A stretch of DNA of 57,367 bases from JANNWF01 sp052390415 (GCA_052390415.1 JBQTGY010000026.1:1-57367); one strand, 5' to 3'. Shown: positions 16,477-25,797, numbered from the stretch's first letter. The notes: generated from the sequence alone by a model not told the origin. Numbers and translations: made by a program.

Positions 16477-18003
16477 ATGCGTTGTGCCCCCTGGATTGAT
16501 CGTCTTGCTGCCCACGCCGGACGTGTGGTCGACCGTTCGTTGCCGCAGTTGATTGCCGAAGACGCGTCGCGAGTTGAGCGCATGATTCTGCGAGTCGGGC
16601 CCATCCATGCCAACTTTGCCCGCCAGCGGATGGATGCAGCGGCGTGGCAGGCGTTGATTCAGATGGCTCACGCCGCTGCCTTGCCAGCGGCATTTCGCGC
16701 CTTGGTTGATGGCGCGACTGTCAATGCCACCGAGCAGCGTGCTGCCCTGCATACGGCATTGCGATCCGATGTGGGGCGCGGACCGGTGGCTGAGGCCGCG
16801 CGTGCGCAAGCACTGGAAGTGCAGCCGCAGGCTGATCGATTGGCTGCGCAGTTGGTGGCAAGTGACGTCACCGATGTCATCAACGTCGGCATCGGCGGGT
16901 CGGATCTGGGTCCACGCTTCGTCGTCGATGCGTTGCGTGAACACAGCGACGGCCGTTTTCGCGTGCATTTCCTCAGCAACGTCGACGCGCATGCCGCGCA
17001 ATGCCTGTTGCGCCAGTTGGATCCGCGCCGAACCGCCGTCGTGTTGGTATCGAAGACATTTTCGACTCAGGAAACGCTGATCAACGGCGACATCCTGCGG
17101 GCCTGGTTGAATGATGACTCGCGCTTGTTTGCAGTCAGCGCCAATGTCGAGCGAGCGATGGCGTTCGGTTTGCCACGCGAGCAGATTCTGCCCATGTGGG
17201 ATTGGGTAGGCGGACGCTATTCGTTGTGGTCGGCGGTGGGGTTTTCAGCACGTCTGGCGCTGGGCGCTGACGGGTTTGCAAAGCTACTTGAAGGGGCAGC
17301 GAGCATGGATCACCATGCCCTGGACGCCCCGATCGAGGCCAATCTGCCGATCTGGCATGCGCTCACCGCGGTGTGGAATCGCAACGCGTTGGGTCTGGCG
17401 ACGCAGGCCATCCTGCCTTACGACGATCGCTTGGCGCGGCTTCCCGCATTTCTCCAACAGTTGGTGATGGAAAGCCTCGGCAAGTGTGTGCACGTCGATG
17501 GCACGGCGGTGGATGGCGCCACCGTACCCGTGGTGTGGGGTGCGCCAGGCACCGACAGCCAGCACAGTTTCTTTCAGGCCCTGCATCAGGGCACCGACAG
17601 CGTGCCCGCAGACTTCATCGGCGTCGTCAATCCCGACCACGCTTATTCGTTGTCGCATGCGGCATTGCTTGCCAATTTGTTGGCGCAATCAGAGGCCTTC
17701 GCCAACGGTGCCGAACATGCCGATCCGCATCGTCGTTATCCCGGCAGCCGCCCCAATACGCTGATCCTGCTGGATGCGCTCACTCCGCATTCGTTGGGCG
17801 CACTGCTGGCTATGTACGAGCACTCGGTTTACGCCCAAGCGGTGTTGTGGGGCATCAATGCGTTTGACCAGTGGGGCGTTGAGCTGGGCAAGAAAATTGC
17901 TGGCGATCTATTGCCGGCACTGACCGGCAGCGCCGATGTGGCGGATCCGATCACGCGCCAGATATTGGCGGAGATCCGGTTAACGACTCGTCGTGATCCG
18001 TAG
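16477..18003 (+). CDS. pgi: Glucose-6-phosphate isomerase
   Basis: 508 residues, somewhat shorter than E. coli Pgi (549). Interconverts glucose-6-phosphate and fructose-6-phosphate in the cytoplasm. Visible: NVGIGGSDLGPR, SKTFSTQETLING (phosphate-binding), GGRYSLWSAVG, catalytic Glu in LVMESLGK, His in GTDSQHSFFQ and Lys in QWGVELGK. AGAGGA lies 9 bp before the ATG. A strong terminator sits just upstream, so pgi either has its own start site in the last 50 bp or relies on readthrough. Confidence 0.97.
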   Translation: MRCAPWIDRLAAHAGRVVDRSLPQLIAEDASRVERMILRVGPIHANFARQRMDAAAWQALIQMAHAAALPAAFRALVDGATVNATEQRAALHTALRSDVGRGPVAEAARAQALEVQPQADRLAAQLVASDVTDVINVGIGGSDLGPRFVVDALREHSDGRFRVHFLSNVDAHAAQCLLRQLDPRRTAVVLVSKTFSTQETLINGDILRAWLNDDSRLFAVSANVERAMAFGLPREQILPMWDWVGGRYSLWSAVGFSARLALGADGFAKLLEGAASMDHHALDAPIEANLPIWHALTAVWNRNALGLATQAILPYDDRLARLPAFLQQLVMESLGKCVHVDGTAVDGATVPVVWGAPGTDSQHSFFQALHQGTDSVPADFIGVVNPDHAYSLSHAALLANLLAQSEAFANGAEHADPHRRYPGSRPNTLILLDALTPHSLGALLAMYEHSVYAQAVLWGINAFDQWGVELGKKIAGDLLPALTGSADVADPITRQILAEIRLTTRRDP

Positions 18004-18102
18004 GCTGGGTTTGTCAGCCCAGCGTCGTTGTCAGCGCCAGAGCGCTGGGCTTTGATCTGAGCCCTCCGGCTTGTAGCCCCTCTCGCGCAGGCGGGAGAGG
18101 GG
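18004..18102. repeat. Hairpins between convergent pgi and queG
   Basis: GCTGGG (18004-18009) pairs with CCCAGC (18018-18023), and CCCCTCTC (18077-18084) with GAGAGGGG (18095-18102). Neither has a clear T tract. They probably serve as bidirectional transcript ends, and the second resembles dispersed repeats of this group. Confidence 0.55.
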
Positions 18103-18132
18103 AGAAGTTGAGCACTGCTGTCCGCGCAGTTA

Positions 18133-19233
18133 TCACGCCATGGGTGCGCGCAGAGCCCCTACGGCTTGCTGCGCCAACGCCCAAGCGACGTGTTCGCGCA
18201 CCAGATCGGACGGGTGCTGTGTGCGGGTGAGCAATGCTTCGACGATGTTCGGACGATAGGGCGCATTGCCCAACGCCACAGCCACATTTCGTAGCCAACG
18301 AATCCAACCGATACGCCGAATGGCAGAGCCCTCGGTAAGGGCGAGAAACGTCTCCTCGTCCCAGCTGAAAAGCTCAATCAGCGACAAGCCATCGAGGCCG
18401 TGGCGAACACGAAAATCGGATTCTGCACTGAGCTTGGCGAACTTGTTCCATGGGCATACCAACTGGCAGTCGTCGCAGCCATAAATCCGGTTGCCCATCA
18501 GTGGGCGCAACGCATCGGGAATGCTGCCCGCCAGCTCAATGGTGAGATAAGAAATGCAGCGGCGCGCGTCCACTTGATAGGGCGCAACGATGGCGCCGGT
18601 GGGGCAGGCGGGCATGCAGCGTGTACAGGTGCCACAGTGCTCGGTAGTCGCTGAGTCGGCGGGCAAGGGCAGGTTGGTGTAGATCTCACCGAGGAAAAAC
18701 CACGAGCCGGTCCGCGTGTCGATCAGGTTGCTGTGTTTGCCGATCCAACCGAGTCCGGCATTCCGCGCCAACGCCTTTTCCAATACAGGTGCCGAATCGG
18801 TATAGACGCGGTAACCGTAGCTCCCGATGGCGTTTTCAATCCGCGTGGCAAGAATTTGCAGGCGCCGCCGCAACAGCTTGTGGTAATCGCGGCCCAAGGC
18901 ATAGCGCGACACGTAGCCAAGACTGGCGTCGTTCAGCACCGACCACGCGTCTTGTGCTTGGGGCAAATAATCCATGCGTGCCGAGATGACGCTCAGCGTG
19001 CCCGGCTGCAGTTTGTCGGGGTTGGCTCGTGCGCTGACGTTGCGCGCCATGAAGCTCATTTCGCCGTGGCGACCTGCGGCCAGCCAGTGTCGTAGATGTT
19101 CCTCATCGGCCGTGAAGCTCGGCTGAGCGATGCCAATCGCCTGAAAGCCCAATTGCCCCCCCCACGCGCGAATCCGCTCAAGTAGCGCATTTGCATCGAG
19201 GTCGACGGGCGCTGGCGTGTGCATTCTGCTCAT
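18133..19233 (-). CDS. queG: Epoxyqueuosine reductase
   Basis: 366 residues from ATG 19233. Cobalamin- and iron-sulfur-dependent last step of queuosine synthesis on tRNA. Two ferredoxin-type clusters are visible: CGTCTRCMPACPTGAI and CDDCQLVCPWN. GRDYHKLLRRRL and the KHSNLIDTRTGSWFFLGEI region are typical. A HEAT-like tail follows the clusters. The frame is open far upstream, but that part is antisense to nnrD. The start lies 24 bp from the divergent nnrD start. Confidence 0.95.
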   Translation of the reverse strand: MSRMHTPAPVDLDANALLERIRAWGGQLGFQAIGIAQPSFTADEEHLRHWLAAGRHGEMSFMARNVSARANPDKLQPGTLSVISARMDYLPQAQDAWSVLNDASLGYVSRYALGRDYHKLLRRRLQILATRIENAIGSYGYRVYTDSAPVLEKALARNAGLGWIGKHSNLIDTRTGSWFFLGEIYTNLPLPADSATTEHCGTCTRCMPACPTGAIVAPYQVDARRCISYLTIELAGSIPDALRPLMGNRIYGCDDCQLVCPWNKFAKLSAESDFRVRHGLDGLSLIELFSWDEETFLALTEGSAIRRIGWIRWLRNVAVALGNAPYRPNIVEALLTRTQHPSDLVREHVAWALAQQAVGALRAPMA

Positions 19234-19240
19234 TGCGGCG

Positions 19241-19250
19241 AGTATAGAAT
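19241..19250. promoter_or_regulatory. Overlapping divergent -10 elements between queG and nnrD
   Basis: The 24-bp spacer holds AGTATAGAAT. On the minus strand it reads TATACT (19246-19241), on the plus strand TATAGA or TAGAAT (19243-19250). Starts 7 nt downstream would fall at or next to both ATG codons, implying nearly leaderless transcripts. No -35 boxes are clear. Confidence 0.4.
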
Positions 19251-19257
19251 CGCGACC

Positions 19258-20760
19258 ATGCGCAATGCCCAGCCGCTGTATTCCACTGCCACTGTCCGTG
19301 CCATCGATGCGGCTGCCATTGCGGGTGGCATTGCCGGCTACGTGCTGATGATCCGTGCCGGTGAGGCCGCATTCGGCTGCCTGCGCGAGCGCTGGCCGGA
19401 AGCGCGCAAGCTGTTGGTGATATGCGGGCCGGGTAACAACGGCGGCGACGGTTACGTGCTGGCGCGCTGCGCTCGTGCGGAAGGGCTTGATGTCAGCGTG
19501 TTGAGTCTCGACGCAGACATTCCGCGCAGCGCGGATGCCAAACAGGCCTTGGCTGACTGGCGAGCCGCCGGCGGCGATGTCTCGGCGTTCGATCCGCGGT
19601 TGCCATTGCCAGTGGCCGACGTGGTCGTGGACGCCTTGTTCGGAATTGGTTTGGCGCGTGCCCCCGAGCTGCGGGCGGCTGCATTGATCGAAGCTGTCAA
19701 TCGCTTTGAGCGGCCGGTATTGGCGCTGGATGTGCCAAGTGGCGTCGATGCGGATTCTGGCGCGATCCCGGGTGCCGCCGTTCGCGCCACGGTGACAGTG
19801 AGTTTCATCGCCAACAAGCGCGGCTTGCTCACCGGCCCTGCGCTGGATGCGGTAGGAGAACTGCGCTTGCACGGGCTGGATGTGCCTGCCGCGGCATTTC
19901 TGGACCAGCAACCCGCTGCCTACTCGATCGATGCGCGTGCTCTTGCCGACTTGCCGGTACGGCGTGCGAACGGACACAAGGGCGACCATGGCCATGTGTT
20001 GGCCGTGGGCGGCGATCATGGGGCCGGCGGGGCGCTGCGCCTGTGTGTTGAAGCGGCCATGCGTAGCGGTGCTGGTTTGGTCAGTGCATTGACTCGCACC
20101 AAACACGTTGCGCCCTTGCTGACCGCGCGTCCCGAATGCATGACCCACGCCAGTCGCACCGGCGAATTGCCTGCGATCGCGCGCCGCGCAACGGTGATTG
20201 CGCTGGGGCCGGGTTTGGGTCAAGCCGACTGGGGGCGCGCGTTGTTTTCTGCGCTGATCGAAGACCCACGCCCGCTGGTGCTGGATGCCGATGCGCTCAA
20301 CTTGTTGGCAGCCGAGCCGCGCCCGGTCCCAGGTCGGATTCTGACTCCCCATCCCGGTGAGGCCGCGCGTCTGCTCGACTGCAGTGTGCCGGCCGTGCAG
20401 AGGGACCGTTATGCAGCCTTGGATCAGTTGGTCGAGCGTTATGCGGCAACTGTCGTGTTGAAGGGCGCGGGCACCCTGATCGGCGCTCCGGGCGAGCCCA
20501 CCATCATCATTCGCGCCGGCAATCCGGGCATGGCCAGCGGCGGCATGGGCGATGTGCTGACCGGGGTCATCGCCGCGCTCATCGCGCAAGGTGTGGCCGA
20601 TTACGAAGCCGCCGCCCTTGGTGCCGTCCTGCATTCAGCAGCAGGTGATCAAGCGGCCATGGACGGCGGCCAGCGCGGCTTGTTGGCCTCAGACTTGTTG
20701 CCCTGGCTGCGGGGTGATCGCGCGCGGCAGGCCTTCTGTCATGCCGCCGAACAGCAATGA
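19258..20760 (+). CDS. nnrD: Bifunctional NAD(P)HX epimerase/dehydratase
   Basis: 500 residues from ATG 19258. Repairs hydrated NAD(P)H. The N-terminal half (to ~215) is the NnrE/YjeF_N epimerase with CGPGNNGGDGYVLARC and the ALDVPSGVDADSG loop. The C-terminal half is the ADP-dependent dehydratase with GGALRLCVEAAMRSGAGLVS, LTPHPGEAARLL, VLKGAGTLI and GNPGMASGGMGDVLTG. tsaE overlaps its stop by 4 bp (ATGA), the usual nnrD-tsaE-amiC-mutL order. Confidence 0.96.
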   Translation: MRNAQPLYSTATVRAIDAAAIAGGIAGYVLMIRAGEAAFGCLRERWPEARKLLVICGPGNNGGDGYVLARCARAEGLDVSVLSLDADIPRSADAKQALADWRAAGGDVSAFDPRLPLPVADVVVDALFGIGLARAPELRAAALIEAVNRFERPVLALDVPSGVDADSGAIPGAAVRATVTVSFIANKRGLLTGPALDAVGELRLHGLDVPAAAFLDQQPAAYSIDARALADLPVRRANGHKGDHGHVLAVGGDHGAGGALRLCVEAAMRSGAGLVSALTRTKHVAPLLTARPECMTHASRTGELPAIARRATVIALGPGLGQADWGRALFSALIEDPRPLVLDADALNLLAAEPRPVPGRILTPHPGEAARLLDCSVPAVQRDRYAALDQLVERYAATVVLKGAGTLIGAPGEPTIIIRAGNPGMASGGMGDVLTGVIAALIAQGVADYEAAALGAVLHSAAGDQAAMDGGQRGLLASDLLPWLRGDRARQAFCHAAEQQ

Positions 20761-21299
20761 GCGGTTGCGAGAGCGGCGAGGCGATCACAATCGAGCTGGC
20801 GGACACTTCAGTCACCGAACGACTGGGCGGCGCACTTGCCCGCTCGCTACCCGCTGACATCAACGCGGTAGTGTTTCTCGACGGCGATCTCGGCGCCGGC
20901 AAGACCACACTCGCACGCGCACTCTTGCGTCGATTGGGTGTTGAGGGTCCGATCCGCAGCCCAACCTACACCTTGGTCGAGCGCTATCGCCTTGCCGCAG
21001 GCGGCGAATGCGCGCACCTCGATCTGTACCGAATCGCCGACCCCGAAGAACTCGACTATCTGGCTCTCGACGAGCTCGCTGCCAGCGCCAGGCTGTGGCT
21101 GGTGGAGTGGCCACAACATGGTGCGGGGCGTCTGCCGAAGGCGGATCTGGTCGTCGCATTGATGGTGGTGGGAAATGCCCGCGAAGCGCACCTGCACGCG
21201 CAATCGTCGATAGGCCAGCGATGGCTGGCCCAGCTCGGCAACCATGAATGGGCAGGTCTGGACGTCGATTTGACCCTGAATAGCTCAGCGGAAAATTAG
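20757..21299 (+). CDS. tsaE: tRNA threonylcarbamoyladenosine synthesis ATPase TsaE
   Basis: 180 residues, slightly longer than usual (~155) because of a C-terminal tail. Works with TsaB and TsaD to make t6A37 on tRNAs. Walker A is DGDLGAGKTTLARALL, then the switch SPTYTLVERY, HLDLYRI and LVEWPQHG are all present. It starts inside the nnrD stop codon and so should be translationally coupled. amiC follows after 74 bp. Confidence 0.95.
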   Translation: MSGCESGEAITIELADTSVTERLGGALARSLPADINAVVFLDGDLGAGKTTLARALLRRLGVEGPIRSPTYTLVERYRLAAGGECAHLDLYRIADPEELDYLALDELAASARLWLVEWPQHGAGRLPKADLVVALMVVGNAREAHLHAQSSIGQRWLAQLGNHEWAGLDVDLTLNSSAEN

Positions 21300-21373
21300 G
21301 AAGTTCGCCCAGGTAACGGATTTAATTGGGGAATTGCTTGATTTTACGGTGACAGTGGCGTTCAATCCCCACA

Positions 21374-22702
21374 ATGAGCCTCCTTTCGCCCACTTCGTTG
21401 CGTGTACTGCCCCTGGCGCTGCTTTTGTGCAGTGCCATGGTGTCGGCGGCGCAGATCGGCGCGGTTCGGGTTTGGAACGGACCGGAATACACCCGTGTGG
21501 TGTTCGACGTGTCGGGGCCGCTGGACTACAAGATGTTCAGCCTGACGGATCCAAACCGCGTGGTGCTCGACGTCAAACGTGGCCAATTGGGCGCCGGTTT
21601 CAGGGCTGCGGAAGTGGCCGGTGTCTTGAAAGGCGTGCGCAGTGGCGCGCTCGGAAAAGACGACTTGCGCGTGGTGTTCGATCTGAGCGAAAGCGTCAAA
21701 CCGCGCAGTTTCTTGTTGGAGCCCGCCGAGAAGTTGGGTTACCGCTTGGTTGTCGACCTTTACCCCGAGCACGCCAAGCCAAGTGCCGTGCGTACCGTCG
21801 CGCAAGCGCAACCTTCCAGCGACCGTAAAGTCATTGTGGCGATCGATGCCGGCCATGGCGGCGAAGACCCAGGTGCGCGTGGTCCTACAGGAGTATTCGA
21901 GAAAAACATCACCCTGTCGGTGGCGCGCGAGCTGGCCAATCAGATCAACGCCGAACGCGGTATGGAAGCGGTGTTGATTCGCGACGGCGACTACTTCATT
22001 CCGCTGGAAAAGCGCTATCGCAAGGCGCGCGACGCCAAGGCCGACCTGTTCGTGTCGATCCACGCCGATGCGTTCCATCGGCAGGCTGCGGCCGGCGCAT
22101 CGGTGTATGTGCTTTCCACGCGTGGCGCATCGGGTGAAGCCGCACGTTGGTTGGCGGATCGTGAGAACGCATCCGATCTGGTGGGCGGCGTGACGTTCGA
22201 AGGCAAGGACAACACGCTGGCGGCGGTGCTGCTCGATCTGTCGCAAAGCGCCACCATGAAAGGCTCGCAGGATGCCGCCAACAACGTGTTGTCGGCGCTG
22301 AAGCGGGTCGGCAAGGCCCACAAGCCGAATGTCGAGCACGCCAATTTTGTGGTGCTGCGCTCACCGGATGTGCCGTCAATGCTGGTCGAGACCGCCTTCA
22401 TTTCCAATCCCGGCGAAGAAAAGAAGCTCAACGATCCGGCCTATCGCAGGCGCTTGGCGCAAGCCATCCGCGACGGAGTGCGCGATTATTTCCAAGTGCA
22501 GCCGCCGCCGGGCACGTGGTTGGCCAACAACGTTCGGGCGCTGCCGCGTGAGCACGTGGTCAGCCGCGGTGAGACCTTGAGCCTCATCGCCACCCGCCAC
22601 AACGTGCCGTTGTCGCGTTTGCGTGCCGCCAACTCGACCAGCTTGCGCGGCGACGTGGTCCGGATCGGTGAGCGACTGCGGATTCCGACCGGCCCTGGCT
22701 GA
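21374..22702 (+). CDS. amiC: N-acetylmuramoyl-L-alanine amidase with AMIN and LysM domains
   Basis: 442 residues. Signal peptide (LPLALLLCSAMVSAAQ), AMIN domain (~30-130; RVWNGPEYTRVVFDVSGPLD), then an Amidase_3 zinc domain from ~155 with DAGHGGEDPGA, Glu in VFEKN, His in SIHADAF and catalytic Glu in VETAFISNP. A LysM domain closes the protein (~395-440; HVVSRGETLSLIATRHNVPL). It cleaves septal peptidoglycan in the periplasm during cell separation. The AMIN-amidase-LysM layout matches Pseudomonas/Xanthomonas AmiC; AmiB is the alternative name. Confidence 0.93.
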   Translation: MSLLSPTSLRVLPLALLLCSAMVSAAQIGAVRVWNGPEYTRVVFDVSGPLDYKMFSLTDPNRVVLDVKRGQLGAGFRAAEVAGVLKGVRSGALGKDDLRVVFDLSESVKPRSFLLEPAEKLGYRLVVDLYPEHAKPSAVRTVAQAQPSSDRKVIVAIDAGHGGEDPGARGPTGVFEKNITLSVARELANQINAERGMEAVLIRDGDYFIPLEKRYRKARDAKADLFVSIHADAFHRQAAAGASVYVLSTRGASGEAARWLADRENASDLVGGVTFEGKDNTLAAVLLDLSQSATMKGSQDAANNVLSALKRVGKAHKPNVEHANFVVLRSPDVPSMLVETAFISNPGEEKKLNDPAYRRRLAQAIRDGVRDYFQVQPPPGTWLANNVRALPREHVVSRGETLSLIATRHNVPLSRLRAANSTSLRGDVVRIGERLRIPTGPG

Positions 22703-22785
22703 GGTTTTGACGCCAGGCGTTGCTGGCGAGCTTGAATTCAGGTGGGCAAGGCAACAGGTAGACTGCCGCTCCGCTGCAATCATCG

Positions 22786-24633
22786 ATGCCCTCCGTGCCG
22801 ATTCGTGCGCTCCCCGAAGTCCTGATCAACCAGATCGCCGCCGGTGAGGTCGTCGAACGACCGGCATCGGTGGTCAAGGAATTGGTCGAGAACGCGCTCG
22901 ACGCTGGCGCGATGCGCGTCGATGTCGAGCTTGAAGAAGGCGGAATTCGGCTGATTCGGGTGCGCGACGACGGCGCCGGCATCCATGCGGATGAATTGCC
23001 ACTCGCACTGACTCGGCATGCCACCAGCAAGATCGCGTCACTCGACGATCTCGAAGGTGTGCTTACCCTGGGCTTTCGAGGCGAAGCCTTGCCATCGATT
23101 GCCGCGATTTCGCGCTTTGCGCTGACCTCGCGTACCGAACACGCAGAACATGCAACGCGCGTCATTGTAGAGGACGGCCGTCCGCAGCCATCGCAACCGG
23201 CACAGCATCCGCACGGAACCACGGTTGAGGTGCGTGATCTGTTCTACAGCGTGCCGGCGCGGCGGCGCTTTCTGCGCGCCGAACGCACCGAGTTCGCGCA
23301 TGTCGATGAGCTGCTGCGGACCTTGGCCTTGGCGCACATGCGGCGCGAACTGCGCCTCGCACACAATGGCAAGGCCGTGCGCAGCTATCGTGCAGCGGTC
23401 GACGTATCAGGCCGCCAACGCCGGCTTTCCGACGCCCTCGGCGAAGCATTCTCAAGCCAGTGCCTCGCCGTCGAACACGAGAGTGCCGGCTTGCATTTGA
23501 GCGGTTGGATCGGTTTGCCGACGGCCTCACGTTCGCAAGCCGATCAGCAGTATTTCTACGTCAATGGCCGCGCCGTGCGGGATCGTGTGGTCACGCATGC
23601 GGTGCGTCAAGCGTATGCCGACGTGCTGTTTCATGGTCGGCATCCGGCGTTTGTGTTGTATCTCGACATCGATCCGCGACGCGTGGATGTCAACGTGCAT
23701 CCCGCCAAACACGAGGTTCGATTTCGTGATGGTCGGTTGGTCCACGATTTCATGTTTCGCAGCTTGCACGAGGCGCTTGCGCAGACGCGCGCGGGTGCGG
23801 CGGCGGGGTCGCCGACGTCCGCTCTCTCCGCAGCAACCGACAACACGTCAGCGTTCGATGAAGTAACGGGAAGGACGCAGGCCGCTGCTGCCTATGCGAC
23901 CAGCCCGCATTGGCGTGGTGGCTCGCCTCAATCCAGTCTGGCGTTGCCCGTCCGTGAGCAGATGGCGAGCTACGCCGCTTTGTATGGCGCAGCGCCTGGC
24001 GTCGCGGAGGCGTCACACGCTCCCACGAGCTCGACCAGCAGCGGCGCGATCCCACCGCTCGGGTTCGCATTGGCGCAGTTGCATGGCGTTTTCATCCTCA
24101 GCGAATCCGCCGACGGTCTGATCGTGGTCGACATGCACGCCGCGCACGAGCGCATCGGTTACGAGCGCCTGAAGACGGCGCAAACGGGCGAGGGAATACG
24201 CGCGCTCAGCTTGCTGGTGCCGGAGAGCATCGCCGTCAGCGCGCGTGAAGCAGATTTTGTCGAGGCCAACCCGCAGGCATTTGCCGAGCTGGGGTTCGAT
24301 GTGCGGCGAGTCGCGCCGACGCAGATCAGCTTGCGCGGAATGCCGGCGCTGCTGGAAGGTGTGGATGCGCGGCAATTGTTTTTGGATGTGCTGGCCGACT
24401 TGATCGAACTGGGCAGCACCCGGCGGGTGGAAGAACAGCGCAACGAGCTTCTCTCGACCATGGCCTGCCACGCGGCCGTGCGCGCCAACCGACGGCTGAC
24501 GATTCCCGAAATGAACGCGCTGCTACGCGATATGGAAGTGACCGAGCGCTCAGGCCAGTGCAATCACGGCCGGCCAACGTGGACACGTCTTACCATGGCC
24601 GAACTTGACCGCCTGTTTCTGCGTGGCCGTTGA
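22786..24633 (+). CDS. mutL: DNA mismatch repair protein MutL, endonuclease type
   Basis: 615 residues. N-terminal GHKL ATPase with VVKELVENALDAGA, RDDGAGI and TLGFRGEALPSI. The C-terminal dimerisation part carries D449-M-H-A-A-H-E455-xxxx-E460, which fits DQHA(x)2E(x)4E apart from Met for Gln, plus ACHAAVRA and CNHGRPT. E. coli MutL lacks these residues, while endonuclease-type MutL has them, so this protein probably nicks DNA itself without MutH. It is placed directly after amiC, as in E. coli and many relatives. Confidence 0.96.
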   Translation: MPSVPIRALPEVLINQIAAGEVVERPASVVKELVENALDAGAMRVDVELEEGGIRLIRVRDDGAGIHADELPLALTRHATSKIASLDDLEGVLTLGFRGEALPSIAAISRFALTSRTEHAEHATRVIVEDGRPQPSQPAQHPHGTTVEVRDLFYSVPARRRFLRAERTEFAHVDELLRTLALAHMRRELRLAHNGKAVRSYRAAVDVSGRQRRLSDALGEAFSSQCLAVEHESAGLHLSGWIGLPTASRSQADQQYFYVNGRAVRDRVVTHAVRQAYADVLFHGRHPAFVLYLDIDPRRVDVNVHPAKHEVRFRDGRLVHDFMFRSLHEALAQTRAGAAAGSPTSALSAATDNTSAFDEVTGRTQAAAAYATSPHWRGGSPQSSLALPVREQMASYAALYGAAPGVAEASHAPTSSTSSGAIPPLGFALAQLHGVFILSESADGLIVVDMHAAHERIGYERLKTAQTGEGIRALSLLVPESIAVSAREADFVEANPQAFAELGFDVRRVAPTQISLRGMPALLEGVDARQLFLDVLADLIELGSTRRVEEQRNELLSTMACHAAVRANRRLTIPEMNALLRDMEVTERSGQCNHGRPTWTRLTMAELDRLFLRGR

Positions 24634-24702
24634 GCGCGGTGTTGCGATGAAGCGATCACAAGACTTGCTGGCCAAACCAGCCCCTGATGGTGGAGAGTTT
24701 CG

Positions 24703-25581
24703 ATGCTTTGCATACGTTTCTGTGTTGCCGGTCTGGTCGCGCTGGCAATGACCACGTCCGCGCCTTCGAGCGTCGCCTCCGAAGTCAGTCCGCAAGCCGC
24801 GCATCGAGCGGAAGTCGACGCTTGGCATACTGCCCGCTTGCAGCGCTTGCGTGCGCCAGATGGCTGGTTGTCGCTGGTCGGCTTGCATTGGGTGGAAGAG
24901 GGCGAGCACAGCCTGGGCACGGCGAGCGACAACGACATCGTGCTGGCGACCGGGCCGGCGCATCTGGGCCGGGTCAGTTTGAACAATGGCGTGCTGCGCG
25001 TCCTGCCGGCTGCCGAAAGCGGTGTGGCAGCACCCGCAGCGGATGCCACCCGCATCGATATCGTCGCCGGACGCTCCAGCATCGAACTGCTTACCCGCGG
25101 AGATCGACGCGGGCTGCGGGTGCGTGACTCGGAGGCAAAGACACGCACCGGGTTCGTCGGCATTGATCGATATCCGGTCAACATGGCGTGGCGCGTGGAT
25201 GCGCGCTTTGTGGCACATCCCGCCGGCAAGACCATGGACATCGCCAATGTCACCGGCTCACTCGACCCGACCGGCAATCCGGGCGTGTTGCATTTCGAAT
25301 TTGCCGGCAAGCCCTACAGTCTGGAAGCGCTGGATGGCACCGAAACGCAGCTGTTCCTGATCATCGCCGACCGCACCAGCGGCAAAGACACCTATGGTGC
25401 GGGCCGCATGATCTACATCGACAAACCGGTCGATGGCAAAGCCATCATCGACTTCAACCAGGCTTACAACCCGCCCTGCGCCTTCACGGCCTTTTCGACC
25501 TGCCCGTTGCCGCCGCCGGAAAATCGGTTGGACTTGGCGGTAACGGCGGGTGAGCGCAAGCACATCGGCTTGAGCCAGTAA
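24703..25581 (+). CDS. DUF1684 family exported protein
   Basis: 292 residues with a signal peptide (VAGLVALAMTTSAPSSVASE). DUF1684 features are visible: WHTARLQRLRAPDGWLSLVG near the N-terminus, FHA-like beta section (GTASDNDIVL), GKDTYGAGRMIYID, and the conserved Cys pair region FNQAYNPPCAFTAFSTCPLP. No enzymatic role is established for this family. It lies 69 bp after mutL. Its stop codon falls inside the first copy of a repeated hairpin element. Confidence 0.9.
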   Translation: MLCIRFCVAGLVALAMTTSAPSSVASEVSPQAAHRAEVDAWHTARLQRLRAPDGWLSLVGLHWVEEGEHSLGTASDNDIVLATGPAHLGRVSLNNGVLRVLPAAESGVAAPAADATRIDIVAGRSSIELLTRGDRRGLRVRDSEAKTRTGFVGIDRYPVNMAWRVDARFVAHPAGKTMDIANVTGSLDPTGNPGVLHFEFAGKPYSLEALDGTETQLFLIIADRTSGKDTYGAGRMIYIDKPVDGKAIIDFNQAYNPPCAFTAFSTCPLPPPENRLDLAVTAGERKHIGLSQ

Positions 25582-25661
25582 AAGCAGCGCCGCAGCAGCG
25601 GCGCCCTCCCACCGCGAAGGCCGCTTGGAGAAGGGCCGCGCTCGCGCGCGGCTGCTTTTCT
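25577..25661. repeat. 85-bp hairpin repeat, copy 1
   Basis: Begins AGTAAAAGCAGCGCCGC and ends GCGCGGCTGCTTTTCT, so its ends are inverted (AAAAGCAGC/GCTGCTTTT). It differs from copy 2 at about 10 of 85 positions by eye. It overlaps the stop codon of the DUF1684 gene. Confidence 0.8.
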
Positions 25662-25697
25662 CGCAGGTAGGGCCGTTTAGCCCAATTGGCTTCAGCG

Positions 25698-25782
25698 AGT
25701 AAAAGCAGCGCCGCAGGAGCAGCGCCCTCCGGCAGCCAAAACCGCTTGGAGGAGGGCCGCGCTCCCGCGCGGCTGCTTTTCT
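25698..25782. repeat. 85-bp hairpin repeat, copy 2
   Basis: Direct repeat of copy 1, 36 bp further on. The ~10 bp before it (GGCTTCAGCG) also resemble the end of the DUF1684 gene (GGCTTGAGCC), so the duplicated unit may include the gene's 3' end. The core CTTGGAGGAGGGCCGCGCTC recurs in variant form near 30500. Confidence 0.8.
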
Positions 25783-25797
25783 AGTATGCGAGGACTT

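Noticed and set aside
19234..20634. Long minus-strand open frame continuing upstream of queG (about 467 codons)
   Set aside because: It is antisense to nnrD, has odd His/Gln/Arg-rich composition and no family-like sequence. It is a GC-driven shadow.
25577..25782. CRISPR array
   Set aside because: There are only two 85-bp copies with internal hairpins and one 36-bp gap. It does not have array structure and no cas genes are nearby.
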